A DNA stretch of 50,612 nt from Cryobacterium gelidum (lineage in GTDB: Bacteria; Actinomycetota; Actinomycetes; Actinomycetales; Microbacteriaceae): positions 1-50,612 of the forward strand of contig NZ_SOHL01000010.1 of assembly GCF_004403985.1 (NCBI RefSeq), written 5' to 3'. Positions within the stretch are counted from its first letter, which is position 1, and each line of letters starts with the position of its first letter. Below are positions 23,851-32,943 of this stretch, piece after piece. The position numbers and the translations under genes were made by a program. Below the pieces are notes generated by a model. The model saw only the letters and a program-made list of their open reading frames with translations, made no database searches and had not been told where the DNA came from.

Positions 23851-25299
23851 TTCGCGTTCCTGTGCAACGACCGCCTCACGGTCGACGAGGCGCCGCAGCC
23901 CGGCGAGCGGCTGACTCATGCGGTGATTGCCCCGAATGCGCGGCTCCACACGATCAAGGAATGCCCAGTATCCAGCGGTGAAGGGGCACGCCTGTGGCCC
24001 CAGCCTGATCTTTGGATTGAACCGGCAGCTCCCGCAGAAATCCGTCATTTTCGAGATGTACGCCCCGCCCGAGGTATAAGGCTTGGTCGCGACCATGCCG
24101 CCATCGGCGTGCTGGGACATGCCGATCACATTGGCCGGCATCACCCAGGGCGTTCCGTCGACAAAGGCATTGATGAACCAATCCGACAATGCGGCCGGCT
24201 CGTAGCCGCGCTGCAACGACCAATTGCCGAGAATCATCAGCCGCGGAATATGGTGTGTCCATCCGGTGCGGGCGACCTCATCGAGCACATGGCTCAGACA
24301 CCGGGCCTCAACGGCACTACCATCCAGCTCCAAGAATTCCCTCGGTAGCGGCTTGTGCGCGGCAAGAAAATTGCTGTCGGCGACGTAGGTTTCACCAAGG
24401 TGCCAATACAGGTGCCATACCCAATCCCGCCAACCCATAATCTGGCGCACGACCGCCTCGGCGCTCGCGAGCGGCGCGCGTCCACCGTGGTAGGCCGCGA
24501 CAACCGCGTCGATGACTTCCTGCGGATGCAGCAACCCTAGATTGAGCGGAACGCTCAGCCGCGAGTGCGCCATGGTGCTGTCACCGGTCAAGGAAGCATC
24601 TTCGAACGGCCCAAAGTCTGGCAGCCGCGTGTCGATGAAATCGTCCAAAGCCGCGAGGGCCTCGGCGCGGGTAGCGGCGAAACGGCGCGGACCATCGTCT
24701 CCGATCAGGTGAACACGACCCTCACTCGCAAGCCGGTCGAGGTCCCGACGCACTTCCTGATCGATGTCGTCCTCTGTGGGCGTCCACGGGTCGGGCAGGC
24801 CGAGACCGACCGCATGTTTCGGGGGAGGCTGCCGATTGTCATGATCAAAGTTGAAGCGCCCACCCTCCGGCTCCGGGCCGCGCATGAGTATTCCGGTGTT
24901 CGTGCGCACGTGGCGGTAGAACTGTTCCATCACGAGTCGGGACGCGGGCCGGCCGTCCGCCCAGCTCGCGAAGTCCTGCTCGCTCGTCACGAAACCCCGA
25001 CTCGGTAGAACGGATGCCCCGAGCTCGGCAACCAGCGCCCGCGCGCCCCAGGACGTCGGGTTGATTACTTCGAGGTCACGCCCGGCGAGCGCATCCCGGT
25101 AATGCTCCGCGTGGAGAAACTCGACGCGGTCGCCAAGCTCTCGAGCGCGGTGCCGCAGCGCGCTGAGAATAAGGTGGGCTTTGGCTCGATGGTAGGTACG
25201 ACGACCCAGCACGGCGGTCGCTTCAACAAGGACGATTGCCCCGCCGTCGTCGTAGTGCGGGCCGAGCTGATCGGCGAACAAGAAGCGTGGCGGGGACAT
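23836..25299 (-). CDS. Iron-sulfur photolyase/cryptochrome (FeS-BCP, (6-4) photolyase PhrB-like)
   Basis: 487 residues. The N-terminal domain begins PPRFLFADQLGPHYD, the deoxyribodipyrimidine-photolyase-related form; the helical FAD domain carries MAHSRLSVPLNLGLLHP, MGWRDWVWHLYW and the C-terminal DFCGSCRFNP plus GPQACPFTAGYW. These last three Cys and the Cys in EARCLSH near residue 332 fit the four ligands of the 4Fe-4S cluster of bacterial (6-4) photolyases. It should repair UV (6-4) lesions using blue light. TAGACT is seven bases before the ATG. Light use fits a surface or cold environment, but that is inference. Confidence 0.9.
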   Translation of the reverse strand: MSPPRFLFADQLGPHYDDGGAIVLVEATAVLGRRTYHRAKAHLILSALRHRARELGDRVEFLHAEHYRDALAGRDLEVINPTSWGARALVAELGASVLPSRGFVTSEQDFASWADGRPASRLVMEQFYRHVRTNTGILMRGPEPEGGRFNFDHDNRQPPPKHAVGLGLPDPWTPTEDDIDQEVRRDLDRLASEGRVHLIGDDGPRRFAATRAEALAALDDFIDTRLPDFGPFEDASLTGDSTMAHSRLSVPLNLGLLHPQEVIDAVVAAYHGGRAPLASAEAVVRQIMGWRDWVWHLYWHLGETYVADSNFLAAHKPLPREFLELDGSAVEARCLSHVLDEVARTGWTHHIPRLMILGNWSLQRGYEPAALSDWFINAFVDGTPWVMPANVIGMSQHADGGMVATKPYTSGGAYISKMTDFCGSCRFNPKIRLGPQACPFTAGYWAFLDRVEPRIRGNHRMSQPLAGLRRLVDREAVVAQERERTDW

Positions 25300-25377
25300 G
25301 CTCCCGAGTCTATCCCCGCGATAGTCGCAAGGCCGAGGGCGATCCGAGTGGGCACGTGTGCGCCGTCAAGGGGCATG

Positions 25378-25413
25378 AAAAAGCCCCTCCGACGACTTCA
25401 TCGAGAGGGGCTT
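25378..25413 (-). terminator. Terminator downstream of tRNA-Arg
   Basis: AGCCCCTC pairs with GAGGGGCT (25382-25412); on the minus strand the stem is followed by TTTTT. It ends the tRNA transcript, and could also stop transcripts in the other direction. Confidence 0.8.
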
Positions 25414-25422
25414 CAACACCTG

Positions 25423-25495
25423 TGCGCCCGAAGGGATTCGAACCCCCAACCTTCTGATCCGTAGTCAGATGCTCTATCCGTTGAGCTACGAGCGC
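25423..25495 (-). tRNA. tRNA-Arg (anticodon ACG)
   Basis: 73 bases on the minus strand: acceptor GCGCTCG/CGGGCGC with discriminator A, D arm AGCTCAACGGATAGAGCA-like, anticodon stem TCTGA/TCAGA with loop CTACGGA (anticodon ACG), and T arm GGTTCGAATCC. CCA is not encoded. A34 is the substrate of TadA, whose gene is in this window. No integrase or att duplication is seen next to it. Confidence 0.95.
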
Positions 25496-25854
25496 ATATC
25501 AATCCCGCGAACTGTAACGCCCGGAGACAACTTGAAAACTATACCAGCTATCGCGGGCTCTCCGCGCCGCTGGGTGCGCAGCGCGGGTGCCAGCCTCAGA
25601 TATTCCACCGCCGCGCGCCGCGCGCTGGAGGATTTTTCGGGGAATGACGCCGTTATTCCGGGAGAAAGTGCGTCGTGGAAGCCGGCCATAAAGCACAAAA
25701 GGGCGTGTCCAATAGGTTTTTGCGTTGAGTGGGAACGCTGCCCGCGTCCCACCCTGACCGGCTCCGGCAACCGAGCTGGCGGCCGCGACCGCGAGCCCGT
25801 CGACGCCGAAATCAGCCCCTGTTCACACGGTTGACCCGGTGCTTTACTAGACGA
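25496..25854. other. Intergenic stretch without a recognised gene
   Basis: 359 bases between tRNA-Arg and the FMN-reductase-like gene. Open frames here have no family-like sequence and atypical codon use. A TTTACT hexamer at 25843-25848, six bases before the next gene's ATG, may be its -10 box. Confidence 0.5.
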
Positions 25855-26604
25855 ATGACGGAGATAAGCGGCACCCAAAAGCCCCTGAACCGGGAATCCT
25901 TTGAGTACTCAGAACTGCGCGCCGTGTTCATCAATTGCACACTCAAACGCAGCCCTGAGATCAGCAACACCCAGGGCATCGTTGACCTCAGCGCTCGAAT
26001 CATGCGGGAGCAGGGCGTTGAAGTCGACATGATTCGCGCCATAGACCACGACATCGCCACGGGAATCTACCCCGACATGACCGATCACGGCTGGCAAACG
26101 GATGCCTGGCCGTCTCTGTTCACCACCATACAGGCGGCCGATATTCTGGTTCTGGCCGGGCCGATCTGGCTCGGCGACAACGGTTCGGTGACCAGGCGCA
26201 TTGTGGAACGGCTCTACGCACACTCGGGCGAGTTCAACGACAAAGGTCAGTACGTCTTCTACGGCAAGGTCGGCGGCGCCATCATCACCGGCAACGAGGA
26301 CGGCGTGAAGCACTGCGCCGCGAACCTGCTCTACAGTTTGCAGCATGTCGGCTACTCAATTCCGCCCGCCGCCGACTCCGGCTGGATTGGCGCGATTGGC
26401 CCGGGACCGAGCTACCTCGACGAGGGATCCGGAGGTCCGCAGAATGACTTCACCAACCGTAATACCACGTTCATGACCTGGAACCTCATGCACCTGGCTT
26501 CCATCCTGAAAGCGAATGGTGGCATCCCTGCCTTCGGCAACGTGCGGGAGAAGTGGGACAACGGCGAACGGTTCGGTGCCGAACCCAACCCGGAATATCG
26601 GTAG
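25855..26604 (+). CDS. NADPH-dependent FMN reductase / flavodoxin-like family protein
   Basis: 249 residues from the ATG at 25855. The flavodoxin-like fold begins with LRAVFINCTLKRSPEISNTQ (phosphate-binding loop near residues 20-38), then ILVLAGPIWLGDNGSVTRR (near residue 100) and AIITGNEDGVKHCAA. It resembles the NAD(P)H-dependent oxidoreductase/flavodoxin family proteins that reduce FMN, quinones or nitro compounds. The longer frame to 25729 has no homology. It converges on the small membrane protein gene at 26643. Confidence 0.85.
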   Translation: MTEISGTQKPLNRESFEYSELRAVFINCTLKRSPEISNTQGIVDLSARIMREQGVEVDMIRAIDHDIATGIYPDMTDHGWQTDAWPSLFTTIQAADILVLAGPIWLGDNGSVTRRIVERLYAHSGEFNDKGQYVFYGKVGGAIITGNEDGVKHCAANLLYSLQHVGYSIPPAADSGWIGAIGPGPSYLDEGSGGPQNDFTNRNTTFMTWNLMHLASILKANGGIPAFGNVREKWDNGERFGAEPNPEYR

Positions 26605-26642
26605 TGTGGCCCACACCGCCGAGAATGACCACAGCACTATCG

Positions 26643-26909
26643 TCAGGGTTGCACGAATGCTTCACCGTGGCGTTCCTTCGGAATCGCATCTGGAGGGGTC
26701 TCCGGGTAGATACTCCGGGTCTCGAAGCGGCGGCGCTGCCCCGGCAGGAGATCGCCGAGGTACACCCTCGGTAGGGTTTTTGCAATCGCGAGCGCCGCGT
26801 ACATCACCGTGTTGATCGCCACGAAAGTCGCGAGGATGGCGAAAAAATCGGACTGCAACACAGACTCGGGGAGCAGGATACCCAGTGGATCCAGCATCAG
26901 GGCGATCAT
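26643..26909 (-). CDS. Small single-pass membrane protein coupled to the GT2 synthase
   Basis: 88 residues from the ATG at 26909, which overlaps the stop of the glycosyltransferase gene as ATGA. One membrane segment (DFFAILATFVAINTVMYAALAI, about residues 18-38) is followed by a basic, Tyr- and Pro-rich tail (RVYLGDLLPGQRRRFETRS). I do not recognise a family. The tight coupling suggests a subunit of the synthase, in the way that PgaD is a small partner of PgaC, although PgaD has two segments and no sequence likeness is claimed. Confidence 0.7.
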   Translation of the reverse strand: MIALMLDPLGILLPESVLQSDFFAILATFVAINTVMYAALAIAKTLPRVYLGDLLPGQRRRFETRSIYPETPPDAIPKERHGEAFVQP

Positions 26910-28342
26910 CCTGTCTCGATCGATCGCACGGTGCTCCGCTGTTGCACGTGGCCCCAACTCCCCTGTTCTCCGCGCGTGATGTCGATGATTCCCTTGATGT
27001 ACACGGCATGGAGGTACATGTCGAACAGTAGCTCCGGAATCACAGCGGCGGCAAGCACACGGGCCGCCCAGCCCGCCTTCCAGACGGATACCACGCGTTC
27101 AATCGTGAAGACGGTGCCGATGCTCAACCAGAAGGGGAACCATACCCAGTGAGTCACCGACAGGAACGTTAAAACAACGAGGCAGAGGAAGGCGGTGAGG
27201 GCGATCACGCTGTAGCCGATGCCGAGCTGCTGGGCCCAGTATCGAAGGGTGGACGGCGTAAGGCCGTAAGCGCCGATGTTTTCCAGAGCACCGCGCTGCC
27301 AGCGCAACCGTTGCACCCACAAGCTGCGCAGTGTCGGCATGACCTCGGTGACCACGGTGCATTCGGACGGCGAGATGATGAGTGCTCCGAGCGACTTTAA
27401 CGCGATTGTCAGTTCGTTGTCCTCGGTGAGCGCCAGGGTGTCGTACACATCACCGTGGTTCCCGGGGATCGTACCGCCGCGACTGCTCGCGACCGCCCGC
27501 AGCGCGCGGGACCGGAACATCGATGCGGTTCCGGTCAGCACGAAGACCATGCCGCGGCGGCGTTTGATCTGCGTGGAGTAGCGTACGTACTCGTTTCGCT
27601 GCATTTGACCGAGCAGCCCGGCGCCCGGTTCACCGTAGAACAAACCGCCAATCGCCATCAGCGCTCGATCATTGGTGAAGCGCGCAACGCCAGCCGCGAG
27701 AAAACCAGCATCCAGGGTCGTGTCCGCATCGACAATCATGACGATGTCGTTGTCGCCCTGGTCGGGCAGGATGCGCGCCAGAACCTGATTCAGGGCGCCG
27801 GCCTTTTTCTTGGTATTGCCCACCGACTCAAACACTTCGACGCCATGACTGCGCGCGACGGCCGCGGTGCCGTCGGTGCAGTTGTCAGCGACGACGATCA
27901 CCCGCTCCGGCCGGTGTGATTGCGACAAGAGGGACGAGAGGGTGGCTGACAGCGACGCTTCCTCATTGTAGGCAGGGATCAAGACGGTGATCGCAACGGG
28001 ACCGGCGAAAACACCTCGGGTAGCTTCCATGACGATTTTGGGGGCGAGCGGGGTAGCGAGGTAGTCCGACGACCTTCGGGACTTATTGGTGACCCTTCGT
28101 TCGATCAGGGCAATACCAGCGGCGAAAAATATGGCCAGGGCAACGGCGGCCAGCAACACTCGGGGGGACGGTAGATCCAGGGCATAGAGGTAGGTCCAGA
28201 CACCGAACAGCACACCTTCGTCGACGGCATTGGCCGACGTGGGGTCGTCCGAGGCCACCGCGACCCAGAGCACCGTCGCGGCACTGCACGCCGCTGCGGC
28301 GACCAATAGGCCCACTGACCGGCTGAAAAATTGCACCCCCAT
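26906..28342 (-). CDS. Processive glycosyltransferase family 2 (polysaccharide synthase-like)
   Basis: 478 residues. Two N-terminal membrane segments (about 8-28 and 55-75), a cytoplasmic GT-A domain with ITVLIPAYNEEASL, VDADTT (Asp-x-Asp near residue 200), LTEDNEL (catalytic base near 304) and QRLRWQRG (near 343), then three to four C-terminal segments. D, DxD, TED and QxxRW are the signature of processive synthases such as PgaC, hyaluronan and cellulose synthases. No PilZ domain is fused. The neighbouring GGDEF-EAL gene 57 bases upstream suggests cyclic-di-GMP control of an exopolysaccharide; the sugar is unknown. Confidence 0.88.
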   Translation of the reverse strand: MGVQFFSRSVGLLVAAAACSAATVLWVAVASDDPTSANAVDEGVLFGVWTYLYALDLPSPRVLLAAVALAIFFAAGIALIERRVTNKSRRSSDYLATPLAPKIVMEATRGVFAGPVAITVLIPAYNEEASLSATLSSLLSQSHRPERVIVVADNCTDGTAAVARSHGVEVFESVGNTKKKAGALNQVLARILPDQGDNDIVMIVDADTTLDAGFLAAGVARFTNDRALMAIGGLFYGEPGAGLLGQMQRNEYVRYSTQIKRRRGMVFVLTGTASMFRSRALRAVASSRGGTIPGNHGDVYDTLALTEDNELTIALKSLGALIISPSECTVVTEVMPTLRSLWVQRLRWQRGALENIGAYGLTPSTLRYWAQQLGIGYSVIALTAFLCLVVLTFLSVTHWVWFPFWLSIGTVFTIERVVSVWKAGWAARVLAAAVIPELLFDMYLHAVYIKGIIDITRGEQGSWGHVQQRSTVRSIETG

Positions 28343-28399
28343 ATAGGTGATAGTAACGGACAGATATGTTGCCGCGACCTCCCCCCGTCCAGGGGTACG

Positions 28400-31318
28400 T
28401 CAGACTAGGCGGTGGCCGAGGGTGTCTTGAATTTCCTTGAATCTCACGGCGGGTGCTGCGTCCGGCGCGGGTTTGGAGAATAAGTAGCCTTGGCCGAAGC
28501 GGCACCCCATCTTTTCCAGCAGCTCCAGCTGGCCCGCCGACTCGATTCCCTCGGCCACGACGTCCAACCGCAACGATTCGGCCAAGCGAACGACGCCTTC
28601 TACGATCGCCCGATCACGTGTGGAGTGTTCAATATCGCGCACGAAAGACATATCGATCTTCAACAGGTCGACGTCGAATTCTCTGAGATGAGTGAATGAC
28701 GAGTAACCCGAACCAAAGTCGTCGATGGCTATCCGCACGCCCATGTCCCGAAGCTCCTGAAATGTTCTGGCTGCCGAGCCGATTGCTTCCGTCACGGCGC
28801 TTTCTGTCAGCTCCAACCAGAGCTGATCCGGCGCGAGCCCGGAGATGCGAAGGGCTCGCTTCACCACAGCACCGAAGTCGTCTCGGACGAATTGTCGCGG
28901 AGATACGTTCACGCTGACGGCGATGCTCGCGCTCAGTGCGGTGGCTGCCAGGCATGCCTGCCCCAGGACCTCGGCACCGATCTGCTTGATCAGGCCCACC
29001 TCTTCGGCGATCGCGATGAATTCGTTGGGCATCGCGATCCCCCGTTCGGGCCGCCGCCAGCGAGCGAGCGCTTCAGTGGCGACGACCGTTCGCGCCTGAA
29101 GGTCCACGATCGGCTGATACCAGGTCTCAATCTGGCCGAGGCCGACGGCGCTGCGCAGGGCGATCTCGGTGTCGAGGCGCCGGTCGATTCGACCGCGCAG
29201 GTCGTCGTCAAAAATCTCGAAGCGTCCGCGCCCCCGATCCTTCGCTAGATACATGGCCTGGTCGGCGTCGCGCAGGAGCAGTTCGAGGTCGTCATGGCCG
29301 ACGCCGAAGGCGATGCCAATGCTCGCGTCAACGGATGCGACGTTCTCGCCAATCTGGATCGGCAGCGCGATTGCCTCCTGAAGGGCGCCTGCGAGTTCAG
29401 CCACGTCGCCGCTGTTCTCGACATCGGGGCAGACCACGACGAATTCGTCTCCGCCGATTCGAGCAACCGTGTCTGCCAGCCGCACCCCGTCGCGGAGCCT
29501 CGCAGCGACTTCAGCTAAGACCGCATCACCGGCGTGGTGCCCGAGGCTGTCATTCACGACCTTGAACCGGTCGAGGTCGATGAAAAGAACGGCGACTCCT
29601 CGTCCGTGGCGGGCCGCTTGAAGCAGCGCCTGCGACAGCCGATCCAGCAGGAGAAGCCGGTTGGGCAGGTTCGTCAGCGGATCGTGGAAGGCCAGGCGCT
29701 CCACGCGGGCCTCCGCCAGACGACGAGCCGTGATGTCCTCCAGCTGATAGAGGAACCCTCCAGCTTGCCCCCCTTCGTGGATTTCAGCAACGCTGACCTT
29801 CACCCAGGTCTCCTCTGCGTCGCTACGCCGCATTCGCCGATCCACACGCTGCCGTGAACTCACCAGGCGTCCCGCGGACAGGTCCCCTGCTCCAACCGAT
29901 TCGTCAGCCATAAACACCGCTTCAATGGGCTGGTTGAGCACTGTCGTCGACCGGCCGGCCAAGTGCAGTAGGCGCGGGTTGGCTTCTAACACCCGTCCGT
30001 CGAGCGAGACGATGGCCGTACCGAGGGGAGACCAGGCGAAGGCGGCCTCAAACCGCGCGCGGGCTGCTGAGGCTGATTCTTCCGCCGCCCGCAAGGCCGT
30101 GACGTCCGTGCCGCTGGCCAGATGTCCGGTGACGGTTTCCTTACTACGAATGGGTGTGCTGTTGACCTGCACGGAGTTGACCGTGCCATCCGGAGTGCAA
30201 AACCGTACGGTGCCCGAATACGCGGTGGAGGAAGAAACGCATTCTTTCCACTCCGCGCGCATCCGTTCGACGTCATCGGGGTGCAGGGCCGTCATCCAAC
30301 CGTCGTTGATGGATTGCTCCACGGTCAACCCACTCAGGCTGAGCCATTGATCGTTGGCGGCGCGCAACCCTCCGGTTGCGTCGAACTGCACAATACCCAC
30401 CGGAGCCAACCGCACGAGCGTTTGGAGCGCGTCGGCCGTCTCTTCGAGCTCCTGGGTGCGGATCGCTACCGTGGTCTCCAGCATGCCGTTCGTGTCGGCC
30501 AGCGAGGTCAGCGCACCGTCACGTTGCCGGTCGAGTTCGCGAAGCCGCAAGGCCGCCAGCCATGTCAACGCGGAGCCGACTATGGTCATACTCAGGACCA
30601 GGAGGGCCACTGCGAATGGGGCATCAAACCAGCCCAAGCGAAGTGCAGACAAACACAGCCAGCCCATCACGAACGGACCGACAATGAAGAACGGTATCGC
30701 CGGACGAAGGAGTCTTCCTGCGCTGCCGCCGTCTCTGGCCAATCCGGCCAGCCCCGCCAGCGGATGTTGAAGCAATGTAGCTGACGACAATACCGCGAGC
30801 GCCAGGGCGGTGAACAACGCCATGCTCGTGTACCCGCCGACGCTGTAGAGCGAGGAAACGCCATACGCGTAGCCGAGAATCGCAATTTGGCTCACGCACA
30901 CGACGATGAGAGCCAGCGCGAGCGTCAGCGTGCTCCGGACAAGCCTGCTCGAGAGGACTGAACCGCCCAGCACGAACAGGGAGAAGGCCGTGGCCGGCGC
31001 CATCCTCGGATCGATCCCGTTGAGGTCGATCCCTGGCAGAAGGGTGTCGACGCCGATCGAGATTGCGAAGATGTACTCAGCGAGCGTCAGGCCGCCAATC
31101 AGGAGCACAGCAGCACCGAGGATTATGGTGAGGCGCGCGCGGTCGAATGCGATTATCGCGAGCGAGAGCAGCACGAAGACAAGGGCCGCGCTTGGCTTCA
31201 CCGATAACAGACCGGTCACCATGCCTGCCGGCACCGCGCCCTCCGTGTACCACGCGTACAACACCATCAGCCCGAACGCACCAACGATGGCCGCCCCGAT
31301 ACGCCCGCCCAGCTGCAT
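28400..31318 (-). CDS. Membrane-bound GGDEF-EAL protein with two PAS domains
   Basis: 972 residues from the ATG at 31318, chosen for its ribosome binding site agaggaa. Seven to eight membrane segments fill about residues 1-270, then PAS domains near 290-405 (APVGIVQFDATGG) and 415-525 (SPLGTAIVSLDGR). The GGDEF domain starts at DPLTNLPNRL; RIGGDEF is at residues 620-626 with the inhibitory RxxD site (RLAD) at the right distance before it. The EAL domain has EALARW near 749, DDFGSGYSS, KIDMSFV, EGIE and QGY, so both activities look intact. It may make or break cyclic-di-GMP in response to membrane or PAS signals. It leads the GT2 operon. Confidence 0.92.
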   Translation of the reverse strand: MQLGGRIGAAIVGAFGLMVLYAWYTEGAVPAGMVTGLLSVKPSAALVFVLLSLAIIAFDRARLTIILGAAVLLIGGLTLAEYIFAISIGVDTLLPGIDLNGIDPRMAPATAFSLFVLGGSVLSSRLVRSTLTLALALIVVCVSQIAILGYAYGVSSLYSVGGYTSMALFTALALAVLSSATLLQHPLAGLAGLARDGGSAGRLLRPAIPFFIVGPFVMGWLCLSALRLGWFDAPFAVALLVLSMTIVGSALTWLAALRLRELDRQRDGALTSLADTNGMLETTVAIRTQELEETADALQTLVRLAPVGIVQFDATGGLRAANDQWLSLSGLTVEQSINDGWMTALHPDDVERMRAEWKECVSSSTAYSGTVRFCTPDGTVNSVQVNSTPIRSKETVTGHLASGTDVTALRAAEESASAARARFEAAFAWSPLGTAIVSLDGRVLEANPRLLHLAGRSTTVLNQPIEAVFMADESVGAGDLSAGRLVSSRQRVDRRMRRSDAEETWVKVSVAEIHEGGQAGGFLYQLEDITARRLAEARVERLAFHDPLTNLPNRLLLLDRLSQALLQAARHGRGVAVLFIDLDRFKVVNDSLGHHAGDAVLAEVAARLRDGVRLADTVARIGGDEFVVVCPDVENSGDVAELAGALQEAIALPIQIGENVASVDASIGIAFGVGHDDLELLLRDADQAMYLAKDRGRGRFEIFDDDLRGRIDRRLDTEIALRSAVGLGQIETWYQPIVDLQARTVVATEALARWRRPERGIAMPNEFIAIAEEVGLIKQIGAEVLGQACLAATALSASIAVSVNVSPRQFVRDDFGAVVKRALRISGLAPDQLWLELTESAVTEAIGSAARTFQELRDMGVRIAIDDFGSGYSSFTHLREFDVDLLKIDMSFVRDIEHSTRDRAIVEGVVRLAESLRLDVVAEGIESAGQLELLEKMGCRFGQGYLFSKPAPDAAPAVRFKEIQDTLGHRLV

Positions 31319-31767
31319 GTATTCCTCTTCTTGCCTGAGGACGCAGCGACACCTCCGCGCCGGCCCCGCCAATAACAAATTTACGAGACAACTGGTTCCC
31401 GCGTGAACTCCGGCCACTCAGGCCGATCGAGCCGTTCGAATACACCTGAATCAATCGAGACCCTCAACGCTTTTGCTCAGCGTCGCGGGCCAGGTCTTAT
31501 TCAGGTTGAAAATCACACCCCCGGGTATTGATGGGAATGCAACGCGTGCCCCTGGAAGGAGTCGACCCCTGGTACACCCTCAGTGTACGCGCACTGACGG
31601 GTCAGACTCTTCGAAAAATTCGGGTCTGCCCTGGGGTGAGCGATCGGGCATCGATTCCCGCACACCGACAACCACAATGGTGGTCTCGATCGTGCCGGAG
31701 CATGGTTTCGGCGGCTTCGCGTTCACCGGTTTGGGGATTGGCAAGGCCCCGCCTTTAGCATGAGTAC
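31319..31767. other. Divergent intergenic region with two small palindromes
   Basis: The 449 bases between the GGDEF-EAL and DUF1294 genes hold no convincing gene. GTACAC-CCTCA-GTGTAC (31572-31588) and CTGAC-GG-GTCAG (31594-31605) lie close together and could be regulator sites for the cyclic-di-GMP module. Confidence 0.4.
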
Positions 31768-32181
31768 ATGGTCCGCGTCCGCTCCCGCCGCACGATGGGC
31801 CGCAGAAGTTACCTCGCCATCACCGGCTTCGCTGTGCTGTACCTGATCGGCGCCGTGTACGCGCCCCGCCCACTGTGGGTAGCGGGCCTCTATCTGGTCA
31901 CCAGCTCGCTCTGTTTCGCTCTCTACGCCTTCGACAAGCGGCGGGCAAGGTTCGGCGGCTGGCGGGTGCCGGAACGCACCCTACTGGTCTGGGGTTTCCT
32001 CGGCGGCTGGCCGGGCGCGATCGTTGCTCGACAGGTGCTGCGGCACAAGACCCGGAAGGTGAGCTTTGCCCGGGCGTTCTGGGCCACCGTTGTCAGCAAC
32101 GTCGCGCTCTTCGTCGCGCTGAGCACCCCGGCCTTCGACCGACTGGTGGCCGAGGCGATAACCAGCCTTAGTACTCGTTGA
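31768..32181 (+). CDS. DUF1294 membrane protein
   Basis: 137 residues. Three or four membrane segments; the DUF1294 marks are LYAFDKRRARFGGWRVPE (about residues 51-68), LGGWPGAIVARQVLRHKTRK and the following F in SFARAFW. Function is unknown; some relatives carry an additional cold-shock domain, absent here. TAGCAT lies exactly six bases before the ATG (leaderless). Its end overlaps the convergent unknown gene by 14 bases. Confidence 0.88.
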   Translation: MVRVRSRRTMGRRSYLAITGFAVLYLIGAVYAPRPLWVAGLYLVTSSLCFALYAFDKRRARFGGWRVPERTLLVWGFLGGWPGAIVARQVLRHKTRKVSFARAFWATVVSNVALFVALSTPAFDRLVAEAITSLSTR

Positions 32182-32737
32182 ATTCAGGTCTGGCGGCCGC
32201 GTCGTGCTTGGCTTTCAGAATGGCCAGGTTGATGAGCACGAATGCTTCCAGACGTTCGCCGCGATGTTCGGCGTAGTCCGGCTCGCGCTGATCGACGGCC
32301 AGCTCGATGAGCTTCGAGGAGACCGCTGAGCTCACCTCCTCGCTCGCCGACCGTTGGGCAGTCGCCACGATCCGCGCCACCTGGTCCTCATCGTCGGCCA
32401 CGGCATCGAGAGCGAGCGTCAATCGCTCGTGTACCCGAAACCTCAGGGCGAACTGTTTCAGGTCGTGTCGTTGGTCATCGGTGAAACTCAGCCGCCACTT
32501 CATGGCCGCGAGGTCCCGGCCCATCTGGCTGACTCGCCGGGCATACTCTTCGTTTTGTCGGGCGAGACGATGCAGCTCTCCGCGGGCGTTGTCGGCGTAC
32601 CGCTCGGGGTCGTAGTCGAAGTGCTCGCGCAGTGCGCCGACGATGATGTCGTTCTTGACGGCCATCCGAACAGCTGACACCGCGATGAGCAGACCTTCAT
32701 CGACCGTGCGCTCAAGGTCGGGCAGCTCAGCGATCAC
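32168..32737 (-). CDS. Conserved helical protein of unknown function
   Basis: 189 residues, not recognised. It is almost wholly alpha-helical and charged: TVDEGLLIAVSAVRMAVKND, a middle RLARQNEEYARRVSQMGRD that could form a coiled coil, and a C-terminal EAFVLINLAILKAKHD. No signal peptide or membrane segment. Codon use is like that of its neighbours, so it is likely real. The start is a GTG at 32737 and is uncertain. It lies downstream of the nirK-like gene in the same direction, separated by 206 bases that hold no recognised feature. Confidence 0.65.
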   Translation of the reverse strand: MIAELPDLERTVDEGLLIAVSAVRMAVKNDIIVGALREHFDYDPERYADNARGELHRLARQNEEYARRVSQMGRDLAAMKWRLSFTDDQRHDLKQFALRFRVHERLTLALDAVADDEDQVARIVATAQRSASEEVSSAVSSKLIELAVDQREPDYAEHRGERLEAFVLINLAILKAKHDAAARPEFNEY

Positions 32738-32943
32738 GTCGGGTTCACTGACGTGTGCGTGAGCGTCAGCACGACGCCGGGACCGGTTCCAGATGATTGC
32801 GCCACCACTTCCTCGTGCAGGTGATCTCTATTTTATCCTGCCCGGGAATCGACCCCGACCGTTCTCGAACCGAGCATCAACGGCGAGCTGCGCAGCCACC
32901 GCGCCCGCAACTCGGCGGCGGGTGCTGAATCGCCCGATAGCTG

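Noticed and set aside
25486..25878. 130-codon frame on the minus strand next to tRNA-Arg
   Set aside because: It overlaps the end of the tRNA and the start of the FMN-reductase-like gene, with no start signal and no recognisable protein pattern.
28322..28420. Cyclic-di-GMP riboswitch between the GGDEF-EAL and GT2 genes
   Set aside because: The 57-base gap is too short for the aptamer, and the conserved aptamer blocks were not found.
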